A program made the translations under genes and the position numbers. A model generated the notes under the pieces. The model saw nothing but the letters and a program-made list of their open reading frames with translations. It was not told the origin of the DNA and searched no databases. Positions 12,117-22,180 of a stretch of DNA of 64,000 nt are shown one piece after another (the stretch's first letter is position 1; every line of letters begins with the position of its first letter). This DNA comes from Jackrogersella multiformis (taxonomy: Eukaryota; Ascomycota; Sordariomycetes; Xylariales; Hypoxylaceae). The DNA lies in NCBI GenBank assembly GCA_902806575.1, contig CADCXD010000008.1, positions 1,426,001-1,490,000 on the forward strand. Reading direction: 5' to 3'.

Positions 12117-13464
12117 ATGTTAGCCTGGCAACGGTCTAACACTCTGAAGTTTCCATCAAGACATCTCTCGTTTTCCTCGTCTCCTCTTCCTCATCCCTAT
12201 CCACTTGGGAGAGCAAGGTCTATCTTTAACACCACGACCACGACTACGAGTGAAAGCAATAGGCTTCTGCTACAAGAACGAACTCGGAACTTCGATACCT
12301 CTTATAGTATCACACGACAAGCACGCAGCTTCAGCTCGTCAAGAATCATGGCGGTGCCGTCCGCAACTTGCCTTACCGATGCCGTAGTGGCTGCGATGAG
12401 GACGCTGTCAGTAGTAGCTCCTCTATGCCCCTTTCTCTTTATTCGTCCCAGCCACGCTGTATTAACTTCGCTCATAGCTTCCCGGAGGAGCTAGCGGACA
12501 GCGCATGGGATAATACAGGATGTGAGAGCATGGGAATATAAGTCGTATAATTAGCTTTGATACTGACTACAACCCAGTACTTCTCGGACAGGCGCCGTTG
12601 CCAGCGTCATCAAAGCCTCAAAAGGAAACCAGTGGCACAGTTCTTCTCACGAACGACTTGACGTCTGCCGTGGTCGACGAGGCACTCAAGGAAGGTGCCA
12701 ATATGATTGTTTGTTACCGTATGAATTGCACTTCATCACTATATAATATATATAGCCAAACCCGCTATGGTTCCGTCATCTGACATTTTACAGACCCGGT
12801 CATCTTTAGGCCCCTGAAATCTCTTACTACCAAAGACCCAATGCAGACCCTCCTTCTACGACTAATTGCTGAGAGGGTTTCCGTATATTGTCCCCACACA
12901 GCTATGGACGCAGCTAGTGGAGGATTGAATGACTGGCTATGTGACATCCTGCTAGATGGGGAACACCAGGTGCAGCGCACGGTCGTCCAACCTATTTCCC
13001 GTCCCTTGCCCGAGGGACACCAATACACCGGCTACGGACGAACAGTAGAGCTGGCTCGTCCCGTGACCTTGCAGACTCTCCTAAAGCGACTCTCTGCCGG
13101 CATAGGCGACCAGCGTTATATGATGGTCGCCTTGCCACCGTCATTGAAGGATCTCACCAAGACCCAGGAAATCTCCAAAGTGGCCGTCTGTGCAGGTTCA
13201 GGGGCAGACGTCCTGAAGGACACCGATGCACAAGTCTTGGTGACGGGCGAGATGGCCCATCATTACGCGCTTCGACACACCCAACTGGGCCAGATCGTCG
13301 TGACGGTCTTCCACAGCAACTCGGAGAGGAAATACCTAGAGACGAGACTCAAGCCCATGCTCGAAGTCGAGTTGGAAACGACCCCGTATGGTGACACCCG
13401 CGTGATCGTCAGCAAGGCTGATCGCGACCCGTACGAGGTAATTGATGTTAGAGGCCTGGCTTAA
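12117..13464 (+). CDS. nif3: NIF3-family protein with probable mitochondrial presequence
   Basis: NIF3/YqfO/DUF34 family metal-binding protein of 381 residues; the family folds as a di-metal toroid and its biochemical role is unresolved. Exons 12117-12406, 12478-12521 (44 bases), 12578-12718 and 12794-13464; introns 71, 56 and 75 bases, phases 2, 1 and 1, all restoring family motifs. Core blocks are MRTLFPEELADSAWDNTGLL, VLLTNDLTSAVVDEA, IVCYHPVIFRPLKSLT (metal-site histidine), VYCPHTAMDAASGGLNDWL, VAVCAGSGADVL, VTGEMAHHYAL and VVTVFHSNSERKYLE (metal-ligand His and Glu). The first 77 residues are rich in Arg, Ser and Thr with almost no acids, as in a mitochondrial targeting sequence. A second in-frame ATG at 12348 (MAVPSATCL) would give a cytosolic form. 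It converges with Vps51, leaving a 160-base gap. Confidence 0.9.
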
Positions 13465-13624
13465 TACTCCACGGCGCGGCCAGCCGACGCCATCGAGGCT
13501 GTAATTGGCATGGCAATCTTGTACCATTCATCGATATTTATCCAATTGATGAGCAGGCCAGGTGATGGCAAGGGATGTCGTCGATCTTAATAGCTAGATA
13601 TTGTCGATTGCAGATACCCAACCA

Positions 13625-14650
13625 TCACGAGTCGTTCATAGTCAGATCCCGCCAATTCCCTTTGCTCGGTTCACCTCTTAGAGCTGCCTCGCCGTCTTCT
13701 ATGCATGCGTCCACGTCAATGCCGCCGAGATCTTGCTCCTTCCAGACCAGCAGAAGTCTCCGAGGCATCTTCCATGCTTGTCTCGCATCCTCTAGCCGCC
13801 CTTCGTTGACGAGTGCTCGTATCTTTTCCGGGGCGTCTAAAACCTCGATTGCCAACTGTTTCGTTCGAACTTTCCTCCGGCGTGCCTCTTCTGCTTCGAC
13901 CTTAGCCGCGTCGGGTGGCGGGACTGATTTCCGTAGCGAATCTCGTATCGCGGATGCTTGCGAGTATATCTGAGTGATTGCCGGGTCGAGCGTAGAAGCC
14001 ATCGGGTTCAATGGGTCCATATTCGTCCGCATCTTACGTGTCCATCAGCACCACAGTTCTTCCTAGACTTGTCCTTACCCGACTCTTAGTTAGACAGCGA
14101 TTAAAAGAAAAATACCAACCTTCCGTATGGTCTCCGTAGCCGTAATCAACTTGCTGTAATTGTCGTATACGAGAGCCTTCTTCTCGGCATCCAGCGCCCT
14201 GGTCTCGCCCAGCACCCGCGTGTACAGCCGCAGCAGCTCCTCCATGCCGTTCTCGGCCAGGGCCTTCTTGACGAAGGCGTCGGCGTCGAAGTCCTGCTTG
14301 TCCATCTCGCTGGGCGGCACCTCGGAGTACTGCTCGTGCGGGCTGCCGCCGCCGGCGGTCTCGCCGAACGGGTCCGTCACCTCGACCGTCGGCGTCGGCT
14401 GCTGCTGCTTCTTCAGGTTGTAGTACTCGCGCAGGGCGGCGCGGTTGCGCTTCGTGGCGGCCGGCGGGGGGTTCGCGCTGGACGCGGAGCTCGGGACGGG
14501 GCTGTCGCTGTTCGGATTCGGATTCGGCGACCCGGTGGGCGACCGCGGGGCGTTGTCGAGGCTCGCGCGCGTCGACGAGGTGGGCGTGCCGCTGCCCGGG
14601 TACGAGTTCATGCGCCGCGGGGGGTCGCGGGGGGTGGCTATTGTGGACAT
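13625..14650 (-). CDS. vps51: Vps51, GARP tethering complex subunit
   Basis: Vps51 subunit of the Golgi-associated retrograde protein (GARP) complex, which tethers endosome-derived vesicles at the trans-Golgi. Exon 1 is 14650-14120 and exon 2 14032-13625; the 87-base intron joins in phase 0 to give 312 residues. Residues 1-70 are a Pro/Ser-rich disordered lead. The Vps51/Vps67 core follows: RAALREYYNLKK near 72, FDADAFVKKALAENGMEELL, RLYTRVLGETRALDAEKKAL, VYDNYSKLITATETIRK running across the splice into MRTNMDPLNPMASTLDPAI. The C-terminal part (APEKIRALVNEGRLEDARQA, CIEDGEAALRGE) also fits fungal Vps51, so the protein looks complete. Exon 1 is strongly GC-rich compared with exon 2. Divergent from rmi1. 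Confidence 0.9.
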
Positions 14651-15240
14651 CTTTCGTGTATGGTGTATGATGTATTATATATGCTATCTGCACTTGCGAG
14701 TGGTGGGTTACAGATCTCTTCGATATAGGGGCTGTCTTCGTGATGGTGTTGAACCTTGGAAGTATTCGTACAGATGCAGATTACAGATTAAGAATACAGA
14801 TTTAGGTTTAAGGCCAGGTGAGCGTTGCTAGGTACCTGCCTAGGAGTTAGTGAGGCTTTAGTTCATTAGCTGCAGATCTCCCGGTGATCATAGCGTGCAA
14901 AGCCACTGTGGCGGGAGCTATTAACTTCCAGGCCCACTGTTGGAGGTTCCAAGGTTTAACCTTCAGGACCCTACCCGATGAACTACACTAGGCCGGGATG
15001 CTACTGTGGGTGTAGCTGCTGTGTAATACCAACTTACATCATCCACGGATATGGATAGACCCATCCCATCGTACCTCGCTCTTCAAGAGATGAAGTTGAC
15101 CTACCATGTTCAACTACAACTTAATTAAGTTATGCAAGTAAAGTTTTAAATAACCGATAAATATATTTCACTCTAATAAAAACATATCTAAGAAAAATGA
15201 GAGCACGCATAAATCGTATCATCACACAACATCCCTCACG
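14651..15240. other. Shared divergent promoter, vps51 and rmi1
   Basis: 590 bases between two divergent start codons. One TAGGTACCTGCCTAGG motif at about 14830. AT-rich just before the rmi1 start (15120-15200), flanked on both sides by very GC-rich coding sequence. Confidence 0.55.
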
Positions 15241-15990
15241 ATGAGCGCAGACCTACCAGCTCAAATCCGCACCAGCCTACAAGGCCAGGGGCTACCAACG
15301 CCATCCCTTGCTTGGATCCAGAGCGCCATGCCAAACCGGAACCCGCTGCCTCCTCTTCCCGTCTTGGTGGCCACGGTAAAGACGCGCCTGCTAGCAGCCG
15401 ACTTAACGAACCCGGCTCTTCTAGAACCCCCGGTCCCAGCCTTCCCGCCCAACCTGGGCAACCCGGAGGTCAGGGAGGCCAAGCTGGCCCGGGACGTCCC
15501 CGTGCAGGTCCTGGACATCGACAACCTGACCAAGAGCAAGTGGGAGCAGGTCGAGGAGCTCGAGGCCATCGCGCGCGGCGAGCAGACCCGCGGCCGCGAG
15601 GTCATCCGGCTGCCCACGGGCAACGAGGACGGCGAGGGGTTCGGCGACGGCGCCACGCAGGTGGCGGCGGCCGGGAGGAGCGCCAACGCCGCGAGCGCGA
15701 CGGCCGCCGCCTCGAAGACCGCGACGCACCGCCTCGTGCTGCAGGACTGCCGGGGCCAGAAGATGCACGCGCTGGAGCTGCGGCGCGTCGAGCGCGTCGG
15801 CGTCGGCGCCCTGAACATCGGCGAGAAGATCATGCTCAGGCGGGGCGCGACGGTCGCCCGGGGCGTCGTGCTGCTCGAGCCGGCCACGTGTGTCGTTCTC
15901 GGGGGCAAGGTCGAGGCCTGGCAGAAGGCCTGGGTGGACGGACGGCTGGCGAGGCTGAAGGAGGCCGCCGGCGTTGAGGCTCGCGGCTGA
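15241..15990 (+). CDS. rmi1: Rmi1, RecQ-mediated genome instability protein 1
   Basis: Rmi1-like OB-fold protein of 249 residues. Rmi1 works with the RecQ helicase Sgs1/BLM and topoisomerase Top3 to dissolve double Holliday junctions. Single exon. Residues 1-60 resemble the Rmi1 N-terminal helical part (LPTPSLAWIQSAMP, PLPVLVATVKTRLLAADLT). The conserved RDVPVQVLDIDNLTKSKWEQ, VEELEAIARGEQTRGREVIR segment lies near residues 83-122, and the OB barrel follows after a low-complexity Ala-rich insert (HRLVLQDCRGQKMHALEL, LNIGEKIMLRRGATVARGVV, LLEPATCVVLGGKVEAW). Codons after position 15420 are very GC-rich, unlike the first 180 bases. Assignment rests on motif memory. Confidence 0.87.
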   Translation: MSADLPAQIRTSLQGQGLPTPSLAWIQSAMPNRNPLPPLPVLVATVKTRLLAADLTNPALLEPPVPAFPPNLGNPEVREAKLARDVPVQVLDIDNLTKSKWEQVEELEAIARGEQTRGREVIRLPTGNEDGEGFGDGATQVAAAGRSANAASATAAASKTATHRLVLQDCRGQKMHALELRRVERVGVGALNIGEKIMLRRGATVARGVVLLEPATCVVLGGKVEAWQKAWVDGRLARLKEAAGVEARG

Positions 15991-17137
15991 GGCAAAGGGG
16001 TTACTTCGGATTGGTGGTTGTGGTGGGGATGCCGTTGCTAATCCGAGAGGAAGTTCCGTGTTCGGTCTACTTAACCCGGTCTTATGTCGACTAGACCGGG
16101 TATATCTGCAATCAGCAAAGGCAGCGTATAATAGTTGCTTCGCAGTCCTCAGTTATACCTGTGACTAAAGTAAATGCGCCGAGCTAGCTCACGAAATAAT
16201 AAGCCTAAGGAGGTCGGCTATGCCATCATCGATGATTTCGTGTCCATCTCTTCAGAGGAATTATATTCGATTGAAGTCTACGCGACTTACCGAAGAGGCA
16301 GGTCTATCTTTCTTCGCTGGGTTATCAGATGGCGGCTGGTTGGCCTTGCTTTTTACATCAAGAGGCTGCAACAACAGGATATCCAGCTGCGAAGAGGTTG
16401 TCCACTGTACAACAACAACCTAGGGTTGAAGGAATTGTATGTCGAGGGGAATGGCATAGTTCGAAGCTATAATTTTGAGGCTACGTTTACGTTTACTTTG
16501 GGTGTAATAGTGTTGCCTTTCTTTACATACCGAGGTAGGTAGACATAATCAGTATATACCTAGATCATGTGCGAAACTGTTGGTCACACCCTTCGTATGA
16601 ACTGCCCCCCCTTTTTTTCCTTTAAAAACAAAAAAAAAAAAAAAAGAAGAAGAAGCATGTGTCTACTTAACTTAAAACCTACCTAGATAATTGATGTAGA
16701 CGGAACGGGAAAATCAATCGATGAAAGAGTGTAGACCTCTGCATACCTAGGTACCTAATGCCTTAACGAACATATTCCAATTGGTTCTTTGGCGGGTTAA
16801 TGTACAATGTAGTATCGTGACTACCTCTTCGGGATATAGGGGTTGACAGGGAAGCTGCAGGGTTCCCGTTAAGGGCTCAAGGAGGTCCCTGCAGTCCCTA
16901 AAACCCGGATCCGGGGGCGGCTATTTTTAGTGGACTATACCCGAATTCTGGGTCTAGCATTCTGTAGGTACCTAGGTAATTTCCATTTCGACAAGCATCC
17001 ACCATGAATCGATTCAACTTACATTGAACTTCATCCGTTCATCAACTTAATTAATGATGCCGCATAGTTCATCCCTTGGTTACCATGAGTTCATATGATT
17101 GTCAACAACAACAACACTTAAAGTCTAATCGAAGAAT
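15991..17137. other. Intergenic, simple repeats, no convincing gene
   Basis: 1.1 kb. A frame of 122 codons (16174-16542) has no recognisable features and lies in the 3' flank of rmi1. A homopolymer patch at 16605-16656 consists of C7, T7-8 and a run of about 17 A followed by AAG triplets. A CAACAA repeat at 17103-17115 is in the 5' leader of the next gene. Confidence 0.55.
16605..16656. repeat. C/T, poly-A and AAG low-complexity tract
   Basis: A C7 run, then T7 with CC, then a run of about 17 A interrupted once by C, then GAAGAAGAAG. Simple sequence, possibly a retroposed poly-A tail or slippage; no target-site duplication is evident. Confidence 0.8.
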
Positions 17138-19966
17138 ATGTCTACAAGGCAATTCCCAGGATTGATGAGACTACCCATCGTAGGCTCTATTTTTCAGCGC
17201 GCCAGCAACCGTCACCAGATACACGATGACGACCAAGCTTTACTGGAAGACGACCCGTTGAGCGTCCCACTTGAGAGTTTCGAGCCGACTCCAGGCTCAA
17301 CGTCTCGGCGACCAAGAATAGCATCAAGGAACTTTCAATATGGTAGCTCAAGGCGAAATAGATCATACCAGCTCGTTATTTTTATAGCTATATTAGCCGG
17401 ATTGTTGCTGGCAATATTATTGCCTCGACAACACTCCGCCTCCGCACCCGCCAATGATGATTTATTGCCGTGTGGTAACTCGAGATACTCGATTAACGAT
17501 GTGAGTCTACATCGTCACAACTACCGACTGGAACGATTTCTGAAGATACAAGCATACATGTTACCGCGGTGGTTTCCTCTGCCCGGTTGTCGATAAAAAG
17601 CGCACATTGCGATGCGGCAACGACTGCTATCTTCCTCGTGAATTTTCGTAAGTTTTTTATTGATTTCTAGTGGCTCTACTAACAATTCGAAGCTGTGATA
17701 ATGGGAAATTAGTCCACATCGAGAATCCTAACTCGGGCGAAAAGACGCCATCCGAAGATGCTAGCCGGGAGGCGTGTATCCCCAGCTATCTTCACTTGAG
17801 CGATCCCCCGTATGAAAATTACTTCATGTCCGATTGTGGTAGTGCAAGCCAAGTCGTCATAACAAGCCCGCTAGCCGACAGCAATCTAAAGATCATTGGC
17901 CCGAGACTTCTCGTGAGAATCAAACCCCCAATCATTTCCTTCGATTGCCATAGACGGGTTCGTGAGACTGACGTGTTCTAGATTGCTTGGCCAGCTGGGA
18001 ACAGCGGCATTGTGGCTTATTTCTCGCCAGGAAATAGTGTCAACGGAACGCTCGGCATAGAGCTTGAGAACATTGCTCACACAAATCGCACGTTAAATCC
18101 GCTTATCGGCGGCGTGACCGGTATCTTGTCTCTCAATTCATCTGCAACACTTGACCTGGCCATCTTAGGAAGTATCAGGACAATACGGCAGTTTATCGAA
18201 GGGCCGAGTGTCCTCTCACCTAAAATTCAAGATGCAATCAAGGTTCAACAACTACCTGGTGGAGGTATACAGATCAACCGCCAGTGGCTCGATAAAACAA
18301 CTGAGACATTCCTGACGATAAGCAGTCTTAATAAGACATCAATCCCTATCCAGAATGGCCAACCTCACTTTGCCAGAGGTGCTTACATCTTGCAGGCTTG
18401 GTCCAATTATCCGCAACTTGACCAACTCGAACCAATGGAAGTCATCAACTCCGCTTCTCAGTCTATTATCTCCCAACATGAAGAGGACGTAAAATCGCTT
18501 ACCTTTCTCTCTTACAACTCGAAGATTCTTGCTGGGGCTTGGAGGTTTCTCACTTACTTTGGGCGGGACAGTCTAATATCCCTTCTTCTCCTCAAACCTA
18601 TCCTTAGCGAGGGTGACGGGGGAGCAATTGAGGCTATTCTCGAGGCGGCTATTGAACGTATAAACCCGAGTGATGGTAGTGTCTGTCACGAAGAGACCAT
18701 TGGCGACTTTGCATCATATCTAAACGAACAGCAAGGGGTTGACAGCACAGACCCCCTGTGTGATTACAAGATGATCGATACCGATTTTTTCCTTCTAATA
18801 GCCATCAATGAATATTTCGTTGGTTCCATCATCGGAAGGACTCGTCGTGACTTATTCTTTGCTAAGGATGCGTCGGTTCTCTCTGCTAGTCGCGGATTCA
18901 CCTATGGAAACCTCACTTTAGCTACTGCGGAGAAGATCATGAGGCTGACTGCCGACTTCGCACAATCTCCTATAAAAGATAACCTCATCCGTCTCAATAG
19001 AGGCGAGGATGTGGGACAGTGGCGTGACAGCAGCAATGGATTGGGCGGAGGTCGTATACCGTACGACGTTAACACGGCCCTAGTCCCTGCGGCACTTAAG
19101 TCAATCGCATCGCTATCTAACAGTGGCTTCTTCCCTTCGCATCTCGACTGGGGAACGGTCGCCAGCAGACGTGCTACCCTCTGGGAAGACAATACGCTTT
19201 CTTTCTTCCAGGTCAATATTACAACAGAAAAGGCTCGAGATATCGTTGAGAACTACGTCGAGAGGGCTAAATTCCCAGGAAATGTCGACGTATCCGGCTT
19301 GAACTCACCAGTCGTGTTCCACGGCCTCGCTCTCGGCGGCAAAGGTCGTCAACCGATTGTGAAGGTCATGAACACCGATGACTGCTTCCGGCTTTTTTTG
19401 CTGAACGGTACTAACCAAGCCCAACTCTCTACTTTCCTTTCCCAGGTTTCGGACAATATCCTACGTCCGTTCCCACTAGGTCTTTCCACGCCCGTCGGGC
19501 TAGTCGTCGCAAATCCAGCGTATGGGGAGGAATCTGTGGACGTGAATGATTTCACAGAAACTTCGTATCATGGCACGGTAGTTTGGGGCTGGCAACTTGC
19601 TATGATGGCCGCGGGGTTGGAGAGGCAGCTTGGACGATGCGAATTCGAGCAGCTGGCATATTGTACAGACACTGCGTTGCATGGCCGTGTTCTCGAAGCA
19701 TACAACCACTTATGGAACCTAATTGACGCTAATCGTGAGCACCTAAGCAGCGAAGTCTGGAGTTGGGTCTATAGGGACGGTGACTTTCATTACACACCTT
19801 TGGGTGCCTTGCCTCCCCCAGAAGGGCAGAGCCCGGTCGGTTCGTAAGGGATCATCGAGAAGCCGAAGGCAACCGGCTAACACGTATGATAGAAAGCGAC
19901 ATTCGACAACTTTGGAGCCTAACCTTCTTGGCGGTGAAGAGGAATGATGCCTACAGGCCTTCTTGA
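17138..19966 (+). CDS. Type II membrane protein, six-hairpin-glycosidase-like
   Basis: Predicted 869-residue single-pass membrane protein with a large lumenal or extracellular part. Exons 17138-17500, 17553-17647, 17693-17912, 17982-19843 and 19897-19966; introns 52, 45, 69 and 53 bases. Each junction keeps frame, and the last adds a natural-looking end (SDIRQLWSLTFLAVKRNDAY) in place of an early stop. Residues 1-77 are cytoplasmic, a membrane segment is at about 78-95 (LVIFIAILAGLLLAILLP), and a cysteine-containing segment (GGFLCPVV, LRCGNDCYLP) follows. Near residue 420, RFLTYFGRDSL resembles the FGRDSL motif of bacterial amylo-alpha-1,6-glucosidase-type (alpha/alpha)6 proteins; SVCHEETIGDFASY and KMIDTDFFLLIAINEYF also suit a six-hairpin fold. 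Substrate unknown; a cell-wall or glycoprotein glycan is plausible. Family membership is tentative, the gene model less so. Confidence 0.72.
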
Positions 19967-21857
19967 GTCTAAGCTTCGGGGTTCTACGCGGCGACCAGAG
20001 TCTCGAAATAAAACCTTGCAAGGTATGAAATTTTTCCTTGTTTCCCTTTGGGTTGACACTCTAGCCAGGCGTCTTCACAGTTTACCGACTAGGCTTCATG
20101 CATCAATACGTAGAACGTAAATTACATCTCATTTCATAAACCGCGAACACCTGCACCTTGGTGGAGCTCTACCGTATTTCTGGTCATGCGACATAGCTAA
20201 TATGGAATTTTCAGTATGATGATATATTCGAGGAGTCAACAAGTTTGATATGTATGATGCTACTTTTGTGCGTATTATTGAATTGCATAATTTGAGAAGC
20301 GAGAGTACTGCAGGGGTTTTCCTGCTGTATGTACCTGCAGGTTTAATGACCTCTGTTATCAAGCTGACCACCAATACCAAATCTTAGGACAACCCCCGAT
20401 GCGACCTTGAGAGCAGGACCTGGACGAACCTGGACGAACCCGAACTAGCCTGACATACGGCCACTATTTCGAATCTAGTATTAATTACGATGTTTCAATG
20501 GGTTGCTTGCATTAGGTAGGTATGTTTCAGTCGGATATAGACTACATATTTGGTCCGAGGAAATCATCTCGCCAGCATACAATTTTGACATTTAGCTCAT
20601 CTTCTTGGCGGTCAGTGATGAGCTACGTGTGTTTGTTTCAGGTTATTACTATTTTCAGCCGGCACACCAAAAATGTAAGCACTTACCGGCCGGCACCTTT
20701 CTGTTCTCGGGTCCACTCCCGGCTTCCGTTGGTCAGGCTGCCGCGACTAAATCGACTCGATAAGCCGGGTAAGCCCTAAAGAATTACTAATTTGTTCGAC
20801 AAGTAAGTAATGAATTAAATTACCTGCCTTGAAAAGGTTGGTGATCATGCCTTATGTGCCGTGCTGAATTCGGTACTACTTTTTGGTACCTGGCTGGAAA
20901 ACGAATCGTTCCTGGGTAAGGCTGAGATGGATATCATCTGTAGGTACCTTAGCGACCTACGCCTCCTGCAGCCTTTCTTCCGATTACAACCATACAGCCT
21001 TCACGGCTCTTGTGACCTATTAGCTAATCTTATATACATATATAGCCCCAATAGCAATGATGAGAGTACATAACTTGTACCCATCTAAAGAGACACCCTC
21101 TCCACTCCTTCTTACGCATAAGGAAATGCTGCAGATACCGCTGCATTGTCCTTAGCTTGACGTTGATAGATTATACCACGGCAATTATATACGAACCAAA
21201 TATGGCATATGCGCATCAGTCCCGCCTGGTCGCCTTCAGGTCTCCGGATAACTATGTCGAGTTAATCAGCATCTTAATTTGCCCCGGTACCATCCACCTC
21301 AGCTGATCACTCCGACCTGTTACGATTTCTCCTAGATCTGGGCCCTCCCTAAGCCAGGTTCTTTTCACGTATGACGAAATGACCATTTTATCTCTTGAGT
21401 ATGCTTCCCAACTTGGTCGACTTGCAGTATGCCACCCAAAACATCCCCCCAACAAACCGTTGGATCATCTAAGGATAGACATGGGGTCGCAGCTACACGT
21501 ACTTTAGTTACCTAGATGATCATTAATGATTTCTACGGCTAACTTCGTCGGGGCCGTAGGTCACAGCTAAGCTTGGGTTGTTCTCACCAGAGCAGACTCC
21601 ATAGCTTATAAATATGACCTTTCGCCATCTAGATCGATGGATCTGACCTGGCTGTTTATATGATCTCCAAGACACCTACTTCAATCATCTCAAGGTACAA
21701 TATTTAGGAAACACCATATCACTCCGTACTATACAATCTCTTCGATTCGTCGCTCTCGACTCCTCTTATTATTCCCTCGCTACTTCAAACCCGTGCTATA
21801 CTTAAGCACATCCACACATCACCAAACCAAACTTCGCCTTCTTTCTACACCTTAATC
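19967..21857. other. Intergenic, no gene seen
   Basis: 1.9 kb. Short frames (20129-20380 minus, 20522-20779, 20861-21073) lack coding character. A direct repeat of TGGACGAACC occurs at about 20421-20440. A TATA-like TTATAAATA at about 21607 and a C/T- and CAAACC-rich leader (21780-21857) precede the small gene at 21858. Confidence 0.5.
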
Positions 21858-22180
21858 ATGGCTAGCGGCAATTCTTCTATGGGCATGAACCAAAGCGGTT
21901 GCAGCTCTAACCCGTTAGTTATCTTCGCTAACTAATGCAGTGGAGTCCCTTACTAACTTCAAGTCTTACTAGACACCATTCTACTGCCACAACCGCTGAC
22001 GACGAAATCAGTTTGCAAGCCCAACGTCTAGCTCCAGTGACACAGCAGTCAGGAGCCGATAATTTCACCGACCGTCTCGTGAGCGGAGCAACTGCTTACG
22101 ATCATAAATCAACACTGGAAGCAACAGTAGCTTCTCTCACAGCTCAAATCAACAACCCGAACCTCCCTACCGGAAACTAA
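21858..22180 (+). CDS. Small hypothetical protein, 87 residues, two exons
   Basis: Predicted 87-residue protein I do not recognise. Exon 1 is 21858-21913 and exon 2 21973-22180. The 59-base intron has donor GTTAGT, a TACTAAC branch-like site and TACTAG acceptor, and joins in phase 2 (CC-A). The upstream leader is typical of expressed fungal genes: TATA-like box about 250 bases upstream, then CT-rich and CAAACC-rich sequence, and TCATGGC at the start. The product is hydrophilic, with no signal peptide or membrane segment, Ser/Thr-rich at the N-terminus (MASGNSSMGMNQSGCSSNP) and probably helical after residue 28 (DEISLQAQRLAPVTQQSGAD). The support is splice-frame consistency plus promoter context, not homology. 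Confidence 0.5.

Noticed and set aside
14034..14728. Arg/Ala-rich frames on both strands over vps51 exon 1
   Set aside because: Shadows of a GC-rich exon; the Vps51 frame alone has family motifs.
15261..15995. 244-codon minus frame and 221-codon plus frame across rmi1
   Set aside because: High GC removes stops; only the frame starting at 15241 matches Rmi1.
16174..16542. 122-codon plus frame after rmi1
   Set aside because: No recognised motif or splice context, mixed composition, directly downstream of a gene; kept as possible but unsupported.
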